In this document: piece after piece, positions 15,101 through 27,500 of the stretch
Position numbering within the stretch: position 1 is the stretch's first letter
Layout: each line of letters starts with the position of its first letter
NCBI GenBank assembly: GCA_035222895.1
Contig: JAVYIG010007448.1
Coordinates: forward strand, 38,027 to 102,026
Direction: 5' to 3'
Origin: Strongylocentrotus droebachiensis
Lineage: Eukaryota; Echinodermata; Echinoidea; Camarodonta; Strongylocentrotidae
DNA length: 64,000 nucleotides
The notes under the pieces: model-generated
Database searches by the model: none
Told to the model about the DNA's origin: nothing
The model's input: only the letters and a program-made list of their open reading frames with translations
Program-made: the position numbers and the translations under genes

Positions 15101-18100
15101 ATATGATCAGAAAAGCCAAGCATGACTTCATTTCCCAAAAGATTGAATCTAGTAATAAAAACACTAAAGAAATTTGGAAGTCTCTTCGATACCTTGCACC
15201 AAGTAAATCACGTGATGGTCATGTACCTAAGTTAGTGATTGACGGAAAGGAATATGATAAGAATGATGATATTGCAAATCACTTCAATGATTATTTCGTT
15301 AACATTGGTAAAGATTTGCATGATAGTATAAATAACGAATCAGAATCCGATGATGTTCCTCGAATCGTCTACTCCGCTGGGTGTACTTTCTCTCTGAAGA
15401 CAATTGAAGAAAGTCATGTTTTGAAAGTTCTGCAATCCCTCTCACCAAATAAGGCAACGGGACCGGATCAGATACCGGCTAAATTGCTGAAAAGTATTGC
15501 CACAAGTATCGTTAAACCATTAACACACATCATCAATAGATCAATCATTGAGGGGATTGTACCATCAAAATGGAAGATTGCTAGGGTGACACCTGTGTTC
15601 AAGCAGGGTGATAAAATGAGTACCAACAATTATAGACCAATTTCTATTATTTCTGTACTTGCTAAGGTCATGGAAAAGATTATTTATGATCAGTTATACT
15701 ACTATCTTGATACAAATGACTTGTTATGTCAAACACAGTCTGGTTTCAGAGCTAAACACTCTACCCAGACGGCATTGTTGAATGTATCTGAAGAATGGAT
15801 GAATGCCATTGATAACGGTGCAATTGTTGGTGCCGTAATGATAGATGTACGGAAAGCATTTGATACCATCCACCATAAAACACTTATTGATAAGCTGAGT
15901 GCCCATGGTCTTGATGAACAGACAGTCTGTTGGTTCGAAAGTTATTTGAGTGAAAGGAAACAGTCTACGAATATAAATGGTGCTCACTCCAATTACAAAT
16001 ATATTACTACTGGAGTTCCACAAGGCTCCTTATTGGGGCCGGTACTTTTCTCCTTATATATTAATGACCTTTCACTTGTAATAAATAAATGTAAAATTTC
16101 ATTGTATGCAGATGATACATGCATCTATTATTCCTCAAAAAAACCTGGTGAAATTCAACAAAGTCTTAATGAAGATTTAGGGCAATTATATAGATGGTTA
16201 CAATCCAATAAACTGATATTGAATCTTGAAAAATGTGAACTTTTATTAATGGGCACTAGTAGAAAACTGAAAGTATTGAATGATAATATACCTTTTAGAG
16301 TTATGATTGGTGGTAGCCAAATAAAAAGGGTTCAAACTTGTACATACTTAGGTGTTATACTTGATGAACATCTTAACTGGAATGCACACATCGGATACGT
16401 TAAAAAGAAAACACTGAATAACCTTTATCTGTTGAAACGGATAAGGCCATTTATTTCAAAGGATGTGGCTTTATTATTTTATAGAAGTAACATACAAAGC
16501 TATTTTGACTATTGTTCTCTTGTATGGTGTAACACTGGCAAGACTAACATGCAGACATTACAGTTATTACAAAATAGGTCACTCCGTGTTGTACTACGTG
16601 TTGGTTATATGTATTCTAGCCAATTGATCTATGATTCACTTAAATTCGATAAATTAGATGTTCGATTTTGTAAACACCTTGCTCATCTAATGTTTAAAGT
16701 TGTCAAAAAAGAGTTGCCTAGTTACATTTATATGCAATTTATAACTCAGACATTTAATTACAATCTCAGGGTTGGTGATGTGCATTTTTACATACCTCGC
16801 ATAAAAACAAATTATGGAAAAAGATGTTTTAGATATAGGGGATCCAAATTATGGAATGTAATCGGGAAATCTTCATCTATATACACACTCACATCTCAAC
16901 AATTTAAGAAGTACATTATCTCCCTTGACTGGAAACATATTCTTACCCAAATGTACCCATACTGAATTTTCTTGTATATCTCATGTATTTAATTAATGTA
17001 ATAGTTTATTTGCTTATCTCTTGTATATTTCATGTATCTAATTGTTTATTTCTTTGCTTGTTTGTTGATATGATTTGTAACCGTTTTTAAATGTGTGTGG
17101 ACCCCTTTGAAAATCAACTTAAGTTGAAAGGGCAATCCACCCCACATGTGGAAATAAATAAATAAAAAAAATTTTAAAAAAAATTCTAGCATTACTTCAC
17201 GCACATTTTCTATCCCGGCTTTCCAATTGTAAATATATGTAAAACTGTCGCATATATATACAAACACATTGTATGGCCAAGAAGAAACTTTTTCTGAAGA
17301 TTTGTCCAGATTAGCTGAAATATCAGAGTTCCAAATGTTAGTCTCAGCTGCTCTATGATCTTGTTTATTCCATCATTTCATAACCTTGCTCTAGCTTATC
17401 TCAAGAAGTTCCAAAACATCTCCATTGTGCGAGTCTACAGTGAGCAAATCGAGCGTAAGGAGTACCCCATTCCTGGCGTTCCAGGACTTATATCTAAGTG
17501 GTCCAGGAAAGAAGCCTCTATGCCAGAGGGGCTGTCAGACATTGCGCTTCATCGCTTGATCAGGATGCGTGGAAAGCCGCATGCAGAACAGTTAGCTGCA
17601 TACGAGAGGAGTTTCCGCACTAACCCAGCTGGAATACTTTCTCGGGACATCAAAGACTACAAAAGCACTATTTCTGAGGCCATGGTGAGTGTTTATTTTT
17701 GAAGAGAAAGAGAAGACTAATTGCTCAAAGTTGTGTAATGGGCATGGGTGTCTTAGTGTTGTGTTGGGATCGGTTTATGAGATATTGGCAGTAGGAGAGG
17801 TATATAAAATAAAGCAGCAGGAAGAGGCTTGTAATTCCGGAGTCATATGAAAGTATTTATTATCTCCAAACTTTGGAGAGTGGCAAATCAGTAACATCAT
17901 TACACATACTTCCACATAATTAAAACACAAGATGAAGAGTGAGACAGCTAGAAAGAGAGTCTTGATCTAATGGTGATCAAAACTTGACTCCCTTTCATAG
18001 TTGAGGAACACTTCGCTACTTATAGCTATTTGCGCCCTCTATACAGTGCGTCCCAGAAAAAACGAAACCGAGAATTATCGATGTTTTATCATAACATAAT

Positions 18101-21100
18101 CACAATTATAATTGATAAATGACACATATTTGTAAAGCTTACATCCTCTTCTTTCATTTGATGCAACTCATATAATGCACATTTCAAGCATGAGTGATTA
18201 AAATGAATTTGAAGAGAGGAAACCTAAATGTAATTTGGCGGACGGTATCTGAATTTCAAAGAGAAAATCACATTTCTAGAAAGTTGAGTTTCTGCCCTTT
18301 CATATGACACCTCAGACAGGAAAAAGGAGCTAGGAATAACAAAGTTCTGTTTGTTTAAAGTAGTGCTTGCATTTCCATAATTTTATTAAACAAATTCGTT
18401 TTCACTGGCTGCCTGCCGTAGCAACAAAGGGAATTAACAATAGACTTAACTCCGTTTCGTTGACAATCAGCCATGCATGAAGTCTTTCGTCTACGGCCAT
18501 ACAATGGTAGCTGCGACCATGAAAATCTCAGAATATGTATTTGTGATATATAATTTCCAAACGGGAATAGCTAATCGGTTGATTCTAGTAAAAAAACACT
18601 GTTTTATAGCTTAATTAATATCTTGACCTTGGGAGGGAGCTATACAACATAAAGAGTTTATTATTTACAATTTCATAACTTTATACTTGATTTCAATCGC
18701 GACAACGATGACTGAATATTGTAGGATCGCATATGCTTCCAATATGTTCATTGGAACCAAATTCACGACCCCATACCTAAACTTTGTATTACCTTTAATC
18801 CCCTTGGCCAAACTAGTGCTGACGGATTTTAAACATGCTGTTGATTGTTCTATGGTCAACTGTCTATCAGGGTTGCTATGGTATTAGAGGGAGTGGTAAT
18901 GGAGAGTGTAGGTGACTTGAGTTGGGCCTATGAGACATAGTTATTAGAATGTGGCTCCTTGAAGTTAACTCTCTGGGTAGTCATTTATGGTCAATTTTTA
19001 TGATAACAAGATAATGGGGTCAGAGTCTAGGAATAATGGGGTACTGGTTTAGATCATGGAAGTGGGGGAAGGTGAATGACTGGAAGGGAGATGCAGGGGC
19101 GGATCCAGCCGGTGGCAGGAAGGGGGGGTCGTCCAGTCTTTGAGGCAAAATTTAGCAGCGATTCATCAAGCCGGTGAATAAGCGGGGGGGGGGGGGTAGA
19201 ACCACTATTTTGGGGGGGGGGGGCAAAATATTTTTTTTTTTTGTCAGGGGGCCCGCTTTTGTTATTTGTTTTAAAAAATAGGTTAAATTTATGTTATTAT
19301 CCTATTTTTTACTGTTTTGGGGGGCTAGCGGGGGGGGGGGGGGGGGGGGGGTGGTCCGGAAATATTGCTACGTGGATCCGCCCCTGGGGAGATGGGAGTG
19401 ATACATGTAAACTCTAGATAGACCCAAAAGATCGGATATTAGATCAGGTAAGTTTAATATGTAATTTATTTAATACAATTTTTTTTTTTTTTGCGGTCGG
19501 CAGCTATGCAATGCTGAATAATCTGAATAATCTGAATGGATTCCAATCGGCGAAAAGTATTAACTTTGCATGCTAGTGGTTCCTTGTCATTATACTGCAC
19601 ATATGTTCAATTTTTTAGCTGTGGAAACAGGTGCCTACTGCAGATGGCCTCATCTGCTGACCTCTTCAAGAAATTACTAAAGTCGCATCTATTCTGCTAA
19701 AAATGAATTTATTACCAGCCTACATATACATGTATTGATCTCTGAGAAGTGACTAACTTTTGTTTATAAGTGGCCCAAACATTGTGGAGCGGTGTGTACA
19801 GTGCTTTTTAATCGCAAGGGAAAGGCGCTATATCAAATATCTTTTAATCGAAGATTGATTCAAATATGACTTTTATAAAAAGGGATATTGCAAGTTTAGA
19901 TATAACTAAGGTGAAATTGACATGTGAATAGAATAGAATCATGCTCTTTAACCATAAGCCCATGGAATGCCTTTATTTTGTAAAAGGTTTAATATTGGTA
20001 CCCTTTGAGATATATACTTTGCTTCCCTCACTGCAGAAACAAGAACTGCAGAACCATCACATAGTCCTGTGTACCTGTAATGCCGCTGGAGCGCCTCGCA
20101 TCTCAAGATTCACCCGTATTATCCAGGTGATTGTTGATGAGGCTGGGATGTGCAGCGAGCCAGAAACTTTGATCCCTCTGGTTTCAGTCAAACCCAAACA
20201 AGTGGTACTGGTCGGAGATCATCAACAACTCAGGTAGAGTGACAAACCCTTGTTTTTTCAAGAAGGGAGGGTGAAAGCTCAAATGACCATTAGTATGTGG
20301 ATATATAGCAAGAAGAGTAAGAAGAGCAAGAACAATTTGTCCACAAATTATAATTCAAGAAATCTATTATTTCAGATTTTGGGTAACTCTGAGTGAATTT
20401 GTGTACACCAACTCTTATTCAAGTATATTTAGAAATCTCATCACAAACCACCTTTACCCTTTAATATATCAGTGTTATTGTGTATTCAAACTTGCACACT
20501 CACTTTAACATTATATTTTAAATACAAAGAGGATACAAATATACTAGTTTGGCAAAAGAAGTTGAGAAGTTCAGAACTTCAGACTGAAAATACTGTTTGT
20601 ACCTAATTAATGGAGGTCTGAATTTCGAGCCCGAATGTTTTTGCTTGAAGAGATGTACATGGACATGCAACACCCTTTTGAAATATCAATGTACTGAATT
20701 AACGATATTTCAATTTTATTTTTATCAACAGTATTGTTATGAATGTATAGGATACAAGCATGGAAAAGCAAACATAAAGAGAAGGGGGAAATTCTAAAAA
20801 GATCCCTTTATGTACTTAGGTCACTGTTGGTGAGTGACAGAAATTGGAAGGCCCTGTTTTGGATTTTGACATCAATTTTCTTTCTTCAATAAAGATATAT
20901 GTTTGTGTTGATAGACAATGAAATGCAGTTGAGCCAATTTTGTTCTCAGTCACTGAACTGTATTGCCTAATGCATGTTTGATACTGACAGGTCAATAATC
21001 ACAGAGCCCAATGCTAGGCAGCTTGGAATAGATATCTCACTGCTAGAAAAATACAAGGACAAAGCCGAGATGCTTACCATCCAGTACAGAATGGTGAGTG

Positions 21101-21303
21101 TGAAATAGAAAAAACAACACCATGTGCTAATAGTGGTGGTGATGATGAGGATGATGATGATGAATGATGATGGTGATGGTGATGAGCACTGCTGCTGCTG
21201 TTGCTGATGATGATGATGTTGAAGAGGTTTATCATGATGGTGGAAGTGATGAAGATGCATGATGGTGGTAGTGATGATGATGATGATGAGGACGAGGATG
21301 ATA

Positions 21304-21338
<35 letters not shown>

Positions 21339-21480
21339 TGATGATCCTGATGATGGTGACGATGATGATGTTGATGAGGTTCATCATGATGATGGTGGAA
21401 GTGATGATGATGCACGATGGTGGTATATGATGATGATGATGATGAGGATGATAATGATGATGATGATAATGAAAATGATG

Positions 21481-21512
<32 letters not shown>

Positions 21513-24500
21513 GGTAGTGATGATCATGATGGTAGTGATGATGATGGTGATGATAATAATGACAGTGATGATTTGCGCAGTGCTGTAAATTCTGTGTGAG
21601 GAATGCAGGAAGTTCGCCTATTCTCTAAGGTGCTTGGAGATGATATTTTGTATTACGTGCCATATAAATCCAGTTTTATAGTAGTATTATTTTATTATTT
21701 TAACTGTGTTTGGAGGGCTAGATCCTAGTTTGAGGAAACTCAGTGTTATAGTTGTATTGATATTCAATAATAGATTAGTCTCTCTTCCCACTGTTTGAAT
21801 AGCAATATACTGCAATTATTTCAAAGAACATATGGAACCGATGTCTGTATTTTGTATTACGCGCCATATAAATCCAGATTTATATTAGTATTATTTTATT
21901 ATTTTAATTGTGTTTGGAGGACTAGATCCTAGTTTGAGGAAACTCAGTGTTATAGTTGTATTGATATTCAATAATAGATTAGTCTCTCTTCCCACTGTTT
22001 GAATAGCAATATACTGCAATTATTTCAAAGGACATATGGAACCGATGTCTCCATTCATTGATATACACTGAAGTATATGGAAATATTTGTGACTTCCCTT
22101 CTTGGAACTTTATCTTGAAGTTCCTGTTTATTCTTTCCTCCTCTTGTACAGCACAAGCAGATATGTGAATTCCCATCCTTGGCGTTCTATAATGATAGAC
22201 TGAGGACGGCAGAATCTGTAATGCGGCGTGGCCCTGACCCCATCCGCAGTATCTGGCCCAACAATGGTGAGACGCCTCGAGTCTTCTGCCATGTGAGTGG
22301 GCAGGAGGAAACCCTCTCAGTGAAGTCGGAAGAAGGCAACGAGCAGTCAAAGAGTAACAGTGCTGAGATCAGACATGTGGTATGTACGAATTACGTTCAG
22401 TTGTATGCTTTTAAACACTAAACACAGGGATCAGAAAAATTAGAACTAATTTTATTATTTACTATATAAATCTGTGTATCTACCTATTATTTGCTAGTTT
22501 ACCTAAACTACGCAGCTATCAAGAACTAAAACGTCACATTCGCGCATGCCCCACCCCAATACATCGCCTTCCCAGGGTTCACGTGCGCAACCGCACTCCC
22601 ACCATCTTCCTCTTGAACGAGCCGTCAGAGACAACGCTTCAGACATGTTGCCGGGCAATGAGAGGGGACGGAGGCAGGGACATAAAAAAATTAGTTCTAA
22701 TCAATCAATGTATCTACCTATTATTTGCGAGACCAGCACAGATAAGACCGGGGTGGCATGTCCTAGTAGAAGGGGATTAAAGGGGATCAATGGCAGACAA
22801 AGCCGCTCTCAGGAATGAAGATGCGAACAGTACCTCCCCAAGAAGGAACGTCCCTGAGATATAAGAGGTAAAGAAATGGGAGACCGCCAAAAAGCAGCCC
22901 CCAAAAGATCCTTTAGACCAATACCTCGAAAAAGAGCCCAGGAGGAATCGATGCTCACAGTATTGTGAGCTCAGGCCTCGCCCTCGGGGAGGGCCGCAAG
23001 GTCAGCAGCCCGGATGGCTCTGACAACCCAACCGGAAATGGAACCTTGGATGAAGGGGAGAAAGGTCTCCGGGTAACGAGGAAGAGCTAAACGCCCTTCC
23101 GAAAAATGCTTGGTCTTGACCAAGTACCAATTAAATGCCCTCACCGGGCACCAGACTTAGCCCTCCTGGACCTAGGAGAAGTAAAAAAGACGGTTGAGGA
23201 AAACCTCAACCGGCCCGGAGGAAACCTACTGGCTCTTAGCTGGATAAGGCCGGGGAGAACACAGGGCACAGAGAATTCTCCTCTGCCCGAAAGTGATGAG
23301 GAACAGAGCTCTGACCAATAAACGCAGGATAAAAACTTTAGAAAACGCCTCTAAAACGTTAGGCAGGCTCAAAACAGGAGACAGCTTAGGGTTAGCTGAT
23401 CGTTGTAGAAAAACGAAAAACAGCAACTCGGATAGGAAATGGGAGTTAGAAACTCTCCGAGCCATCCAGAACCCAGACAAGACAGGCGGCGAAGGCCGAG
23501 CGGTATCCCTGAAACATGGAAAGGGATCTACCCCTAACAAATACGGAGAACAGAAGCTCTCAATCGCGCCTACCACAACCGTACAAGGTAAATCCTCCCT
23601 TTACACCCAAAGGAAAACGCTATCAGACGAGGGAGTCGTATAAAGGGACCTTAGAACTACAAACCGATAGGCTCTCTCGGAAAGTCCCGAAGCCTCAGCG
23701 TTGTCCCCAACAACGGCTGGGCGGACTGATAGAGCACAGTGGGATGAAGATGTAGGAGCCCAACAGAGGCTTGGACACTAGTTCGGACCTCAGCGGGAGA
23801 GGAACAGGATGTCCGTCCAAAAGGGACAGAAATACGGAAAGGAAACAGGAAACCCGCTGGGGAGCTCGTTGCCTCAAAACATGCAGCAGCAACTGACTCT
23901 GATTACACACAGGGTTAGCTGTGGAATTGTGTCCAAGAGATAATTCCCAAGAAAGGCCCGCGCAACAGCCCTCAGGGACTGGTCAGCCACAGGGCTTAGC
24001 TCCACCGAGAACCGATCACAGATGCCGAAGCCAACTGCGAGAAAGGGTCCCAGACAGGACCGTGACCCGGGAAAAAACCCAAACCCCAGAGAGGAAGGGT
24101 GAGTCCTGATCCAGCTACCTACTCCTACCTTGGAGGAGTAGCAAGTGAAGCGGGAGAAGAGAGCCTAGCCATCACCAAAGGGCAAAAAAGCCAGAGGAGA
24201 AAGGCCAGCCACAGAACAGAGCCTCTCTGAGGCCAAGCTCGGCAAGACATTCCCAAAACTAAAACCGGTACCGGATTACACCAGACAAATGTACCTGGGC
24301 TTAGACCAGACACATCCGAGGCAGGGTCTCCCCCTCATCTGCCCCCCCCCCCCCCCTGTTGCCCACCAAGATGCTTCGACACTGCGAGAAGCCCAGTCTA
24401 AACTGCTGGAGAGAAGACAGGCTGAGGTCTAAACCTCGCCACAGCTATCTCCGTCTTAGTCACAGTCAGAGACTGTACATCAGAAGGTTACAAACTTCTT

Positions 24501-27500
24501 ACCTTACATATCGGATGCGGGAGCAGCAACACCCGTGAAATCAGACACCCCCCCCCCCCCTGTATGTCGAACCAAGCTCACTCACTAGTGTGCTGGTCAC
24601 GTCAGCTGTAACTAGAAGGGGGAGGAGGAAAAAACCCTAACTCACAATATACCTGTCACCGGACTGGCAAACCACCGTCGGCGGTATTCCTGTTAGGGGG
24701 CCCCTTGTCTGAAGAGAAGGGAAGCCTTGGCCGCATCTGGCAGAGCCCTTGTGAAGGCCTCAGGTAAGTTAGACTCCAGGAGAGCTTGGGCGTCGACTGC
24801 CAGATCATGAGGGCTCGGGGGCCCGCTGACTAGTGACTCAGTTGATGACTCAGAGTCACCAACCTGACCCTCAAAACCAGCTACGTGGGGAACCTAGCCT
24901 CAAGGGGGCGGACGCAACAATGATTCGTAGACTCCTCACCGGGAGGAGCCACAAGCACCACCGTGATAGGATGGGCAGCTTTGGTCATAACCGGGTACCA
25001 AACCCGTATGAGAAACAGGATCCCGAGTATCAGGTACATGTAAACAAATCCGCATACTTGAAGGAGAGATACAAAAAATCGGACACAATCTCGGCAAACT
25101 GGTACCAGATCGAATTGTTAGGTCGGGTCGGGTCCAAATCCTGCAAACCAAGACAGGGTTAAACCTGACCGAGGTCCTGGACATCGAAGTCCAAAGACCC
25201 TACAGAGTGGACCGTGTACAAGGAAGACCTTGCTCTTGCGGGAGGAGAGGCACGGGTACCAGGTTCAGAATCATCCATGATGAACCTGTAGACCAAGAGA
25301 AAAACCAAACACAGAGAAAATCCAAACAAAGAGAGCGAGAGCGAAATAAACTCAGCGCTCACTTTATTTCCAGACAAAACAATCTCAAATAAAATATTTC
25401 ACAAAATAAACCCAAACCCCAAAAGCACGAAAATTAAATCCAAACAAACACGAGCAGACAAAAGCGCAAAAGTGCTCAGCGAAGCAGCACGAGCTTAGTT
25501 GGTATGCTAGGCGGATGAATAAATTAACCGCCAGCTAACAGAAAAAACCCCATCCGACAATAAGGCGTTAAGCCAAGCCAGAAAGCCGAGCCAATTAAGC
25601 AGCGGAAACAAAGCCTGCAAACCGTACGTGAAAGTAGGAAATGTGGGGCAGAAATGAAAGTCAAAAATTGTGCCTAAATTAAGAAAAGTGACGGGAAGCC
25701 TGTACTACCAAATTAATCATAATTAAAATGAGGACGGAATTAAATGTGCAAAACTAACTAAGCCGTGCCAAAAAAATATAAAAATCCAAAATTTTGAACA
25801 GTGACTTAGCTGTAGATGAGAATAGAAAGAGGAAGATGGCGGGTATGCGGTTGCGCACGTGGACCCTGGGAAGGCGATGTATTGGGGTAGGGCATGCGCG
25901 AATGTGACGTTTTACTTCTCTATAGCTGCGTAGTTTAGGTAACTAGCAAATAATAGGTAGATACATTGATTTATTGAGGTAAATCAACCAGTTCACACAT
26001 ACTATATATAGTTCCATAAATCTCTGTGTATAAGACACACTTTTTTATGCAAGAACAAATTTAAAAGTCGGGGGTGCGTCTTATACACAGGTACAGGATA
26101 TTTTGAGTCCTCAAAGTGCTACTTTTTAGTTGTTTTCGAAATTCTTTGTGTCTCAACATGAATTACATAATTTGAATTAAAAAATATAGGATGCACTCTA
26201 TTTTTAGGACCAAGATCAACAAAAAAAGGTGCGTCTTTAAGATTTAAGGTAGGTTAAGGCTAATCTGGAGCTCAGCTGGCATGGGAATCGTATTTTGAGT
26301 GGAAATTGCCAAGAATAATTTTGGATTGTTAATCCTGCAGTAGATAAGTTGTTTGAACCAGTGAAATAAAAACAAACGTACACAAACTTTAATACTGGGC
26401 AGCATCTTCGATAAAAACCACAACTCCCATTTGCACATTGTAACCTGTGTGAAGCACATGGTGACGAGTCTACTTAACCAGATTTCCTTATCTTTCTATG
26501 CTCATTACTCAGCCACTATACATTTTCTACCAAAATTGTTTGGCAAATGTCGTTTATTTGTAATCTTAAACATTCATTGTAAGCCTCGTAGGATTCTGTG
26601 AGAATTTATTTTCTATATATACCAGAACTCAAGTTTAGCTATGGTCACAAATCAGAGCAGGGTCAAACCAATTAGTAGCCTGCTCGGTCGCCGCTGGAAT
26701 TAAGGCATCGCCCAACAATTTTTTGGAATAGTCGAGCAGGCTGTAGAGCCCCAGCGATGCCTGGGCGGTGCCCTGTCAATTTCCTGTCAGTCACCAGTCA
26801 ATTTTAGGTCAAAACTGGGCGAAATCGGAGAGCTTCTCCGGGCGGCGTCCCGGCAGTGACCAACTGATAACCCACCGATACCCGAGCGGTCTCCCACCGG
26901 CCACCGGCTAATTTGAAGGAAATTGCCCGGCAGCCGGCCGGTGATGGGCGGGTCGCCAAAATACGTTCGGTGTCCGGGCGTTCGACGCCCGGACACCGAC
27001 CTAATCGAGCGTTCGCCGTCGAGCGCTTTAGGTCAAAAATCAAAGCCGCTAGGTGAAAAGTTGCTGACCGATTTTGAACTCGCCGCCCAGTGACCGACTG
27101 ATCTCCCAGCAGCGACCAGACGGCATCGATTTATGACCTAAATCACTCGACGGTGAACGCTCGATTAGGTCGGTGTCCGGACGGCGACCGCCCGGGCACA
27201 GAGCATAGAGCATACTTAGGGCAGGGAGTGAAAGTGAGCAGGTGTCGCCCAAATTTTAACTCTGCGCTATAAAACTTCAGCAGCGACTGAGCGATGTCCT
27301 AAAAACAAGCGGTGCCTGGGCGAAAATGGCTCAAAACTCGCCGTCCGGCTGCCGAGCAGGCTACTTTTAGGTGATGTGACCATAGCTTAAGTCTTTAAAT
27401 ACCTCAATTTGACTCATTAAACCCTTAAAGTCATCAACATTTCAAACTGTACACAGGGGTAAGAAATCCTTGCCATTTTATTTCATGTCCATTACAATTA

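Larger units (their letters stand above)
13200..17168 (+). mobile_element. Non-LTR retrotransposon (LINE), nearly full length, sense in HELZ2 intron
   Basis: An L1-style ORF1 is followed after 47 bases by ORF2 with an AP endonuclease and a reverse transcriptase. The 3'UTR ends in an AAATAAATAAATAAAA tail near 17140-17165. The RT (GVPQGSLLGP, YADDT) resembles the CR1/Jockey/Daphne group. The 5' end is not sharply defined: sequence from about 12968 to 13240 could be its 5'UTR. ORF2 is broken by one frameshift and one stop, so this copy is probably inactive but fairly young. It sits in the intron between HELZ2 exons 12553-12687 and 17395-17684. Confidence 0.88.

Noticed and set aside
17750..18045. 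Solo LTR beginning TGTTGGGATC with a TATATAAAATAAAG box
   Set aside because: No matching second LTR, no target duplication and no clear CA end could be found by eye.
21074..21599. Long His-rich, Met-rich and Asp-rich open frames
   Set aside because: They are translations of the GAT/ATG microsatellite in all frames.
22546..25392. A dozen open frames of 60-116 codons on both strands
   Set aside because: They lie in the GC-rich core of the inverted-repeat element, overlap each other on both strands and show no family motif. High GC lowers stop frequency and explains them.
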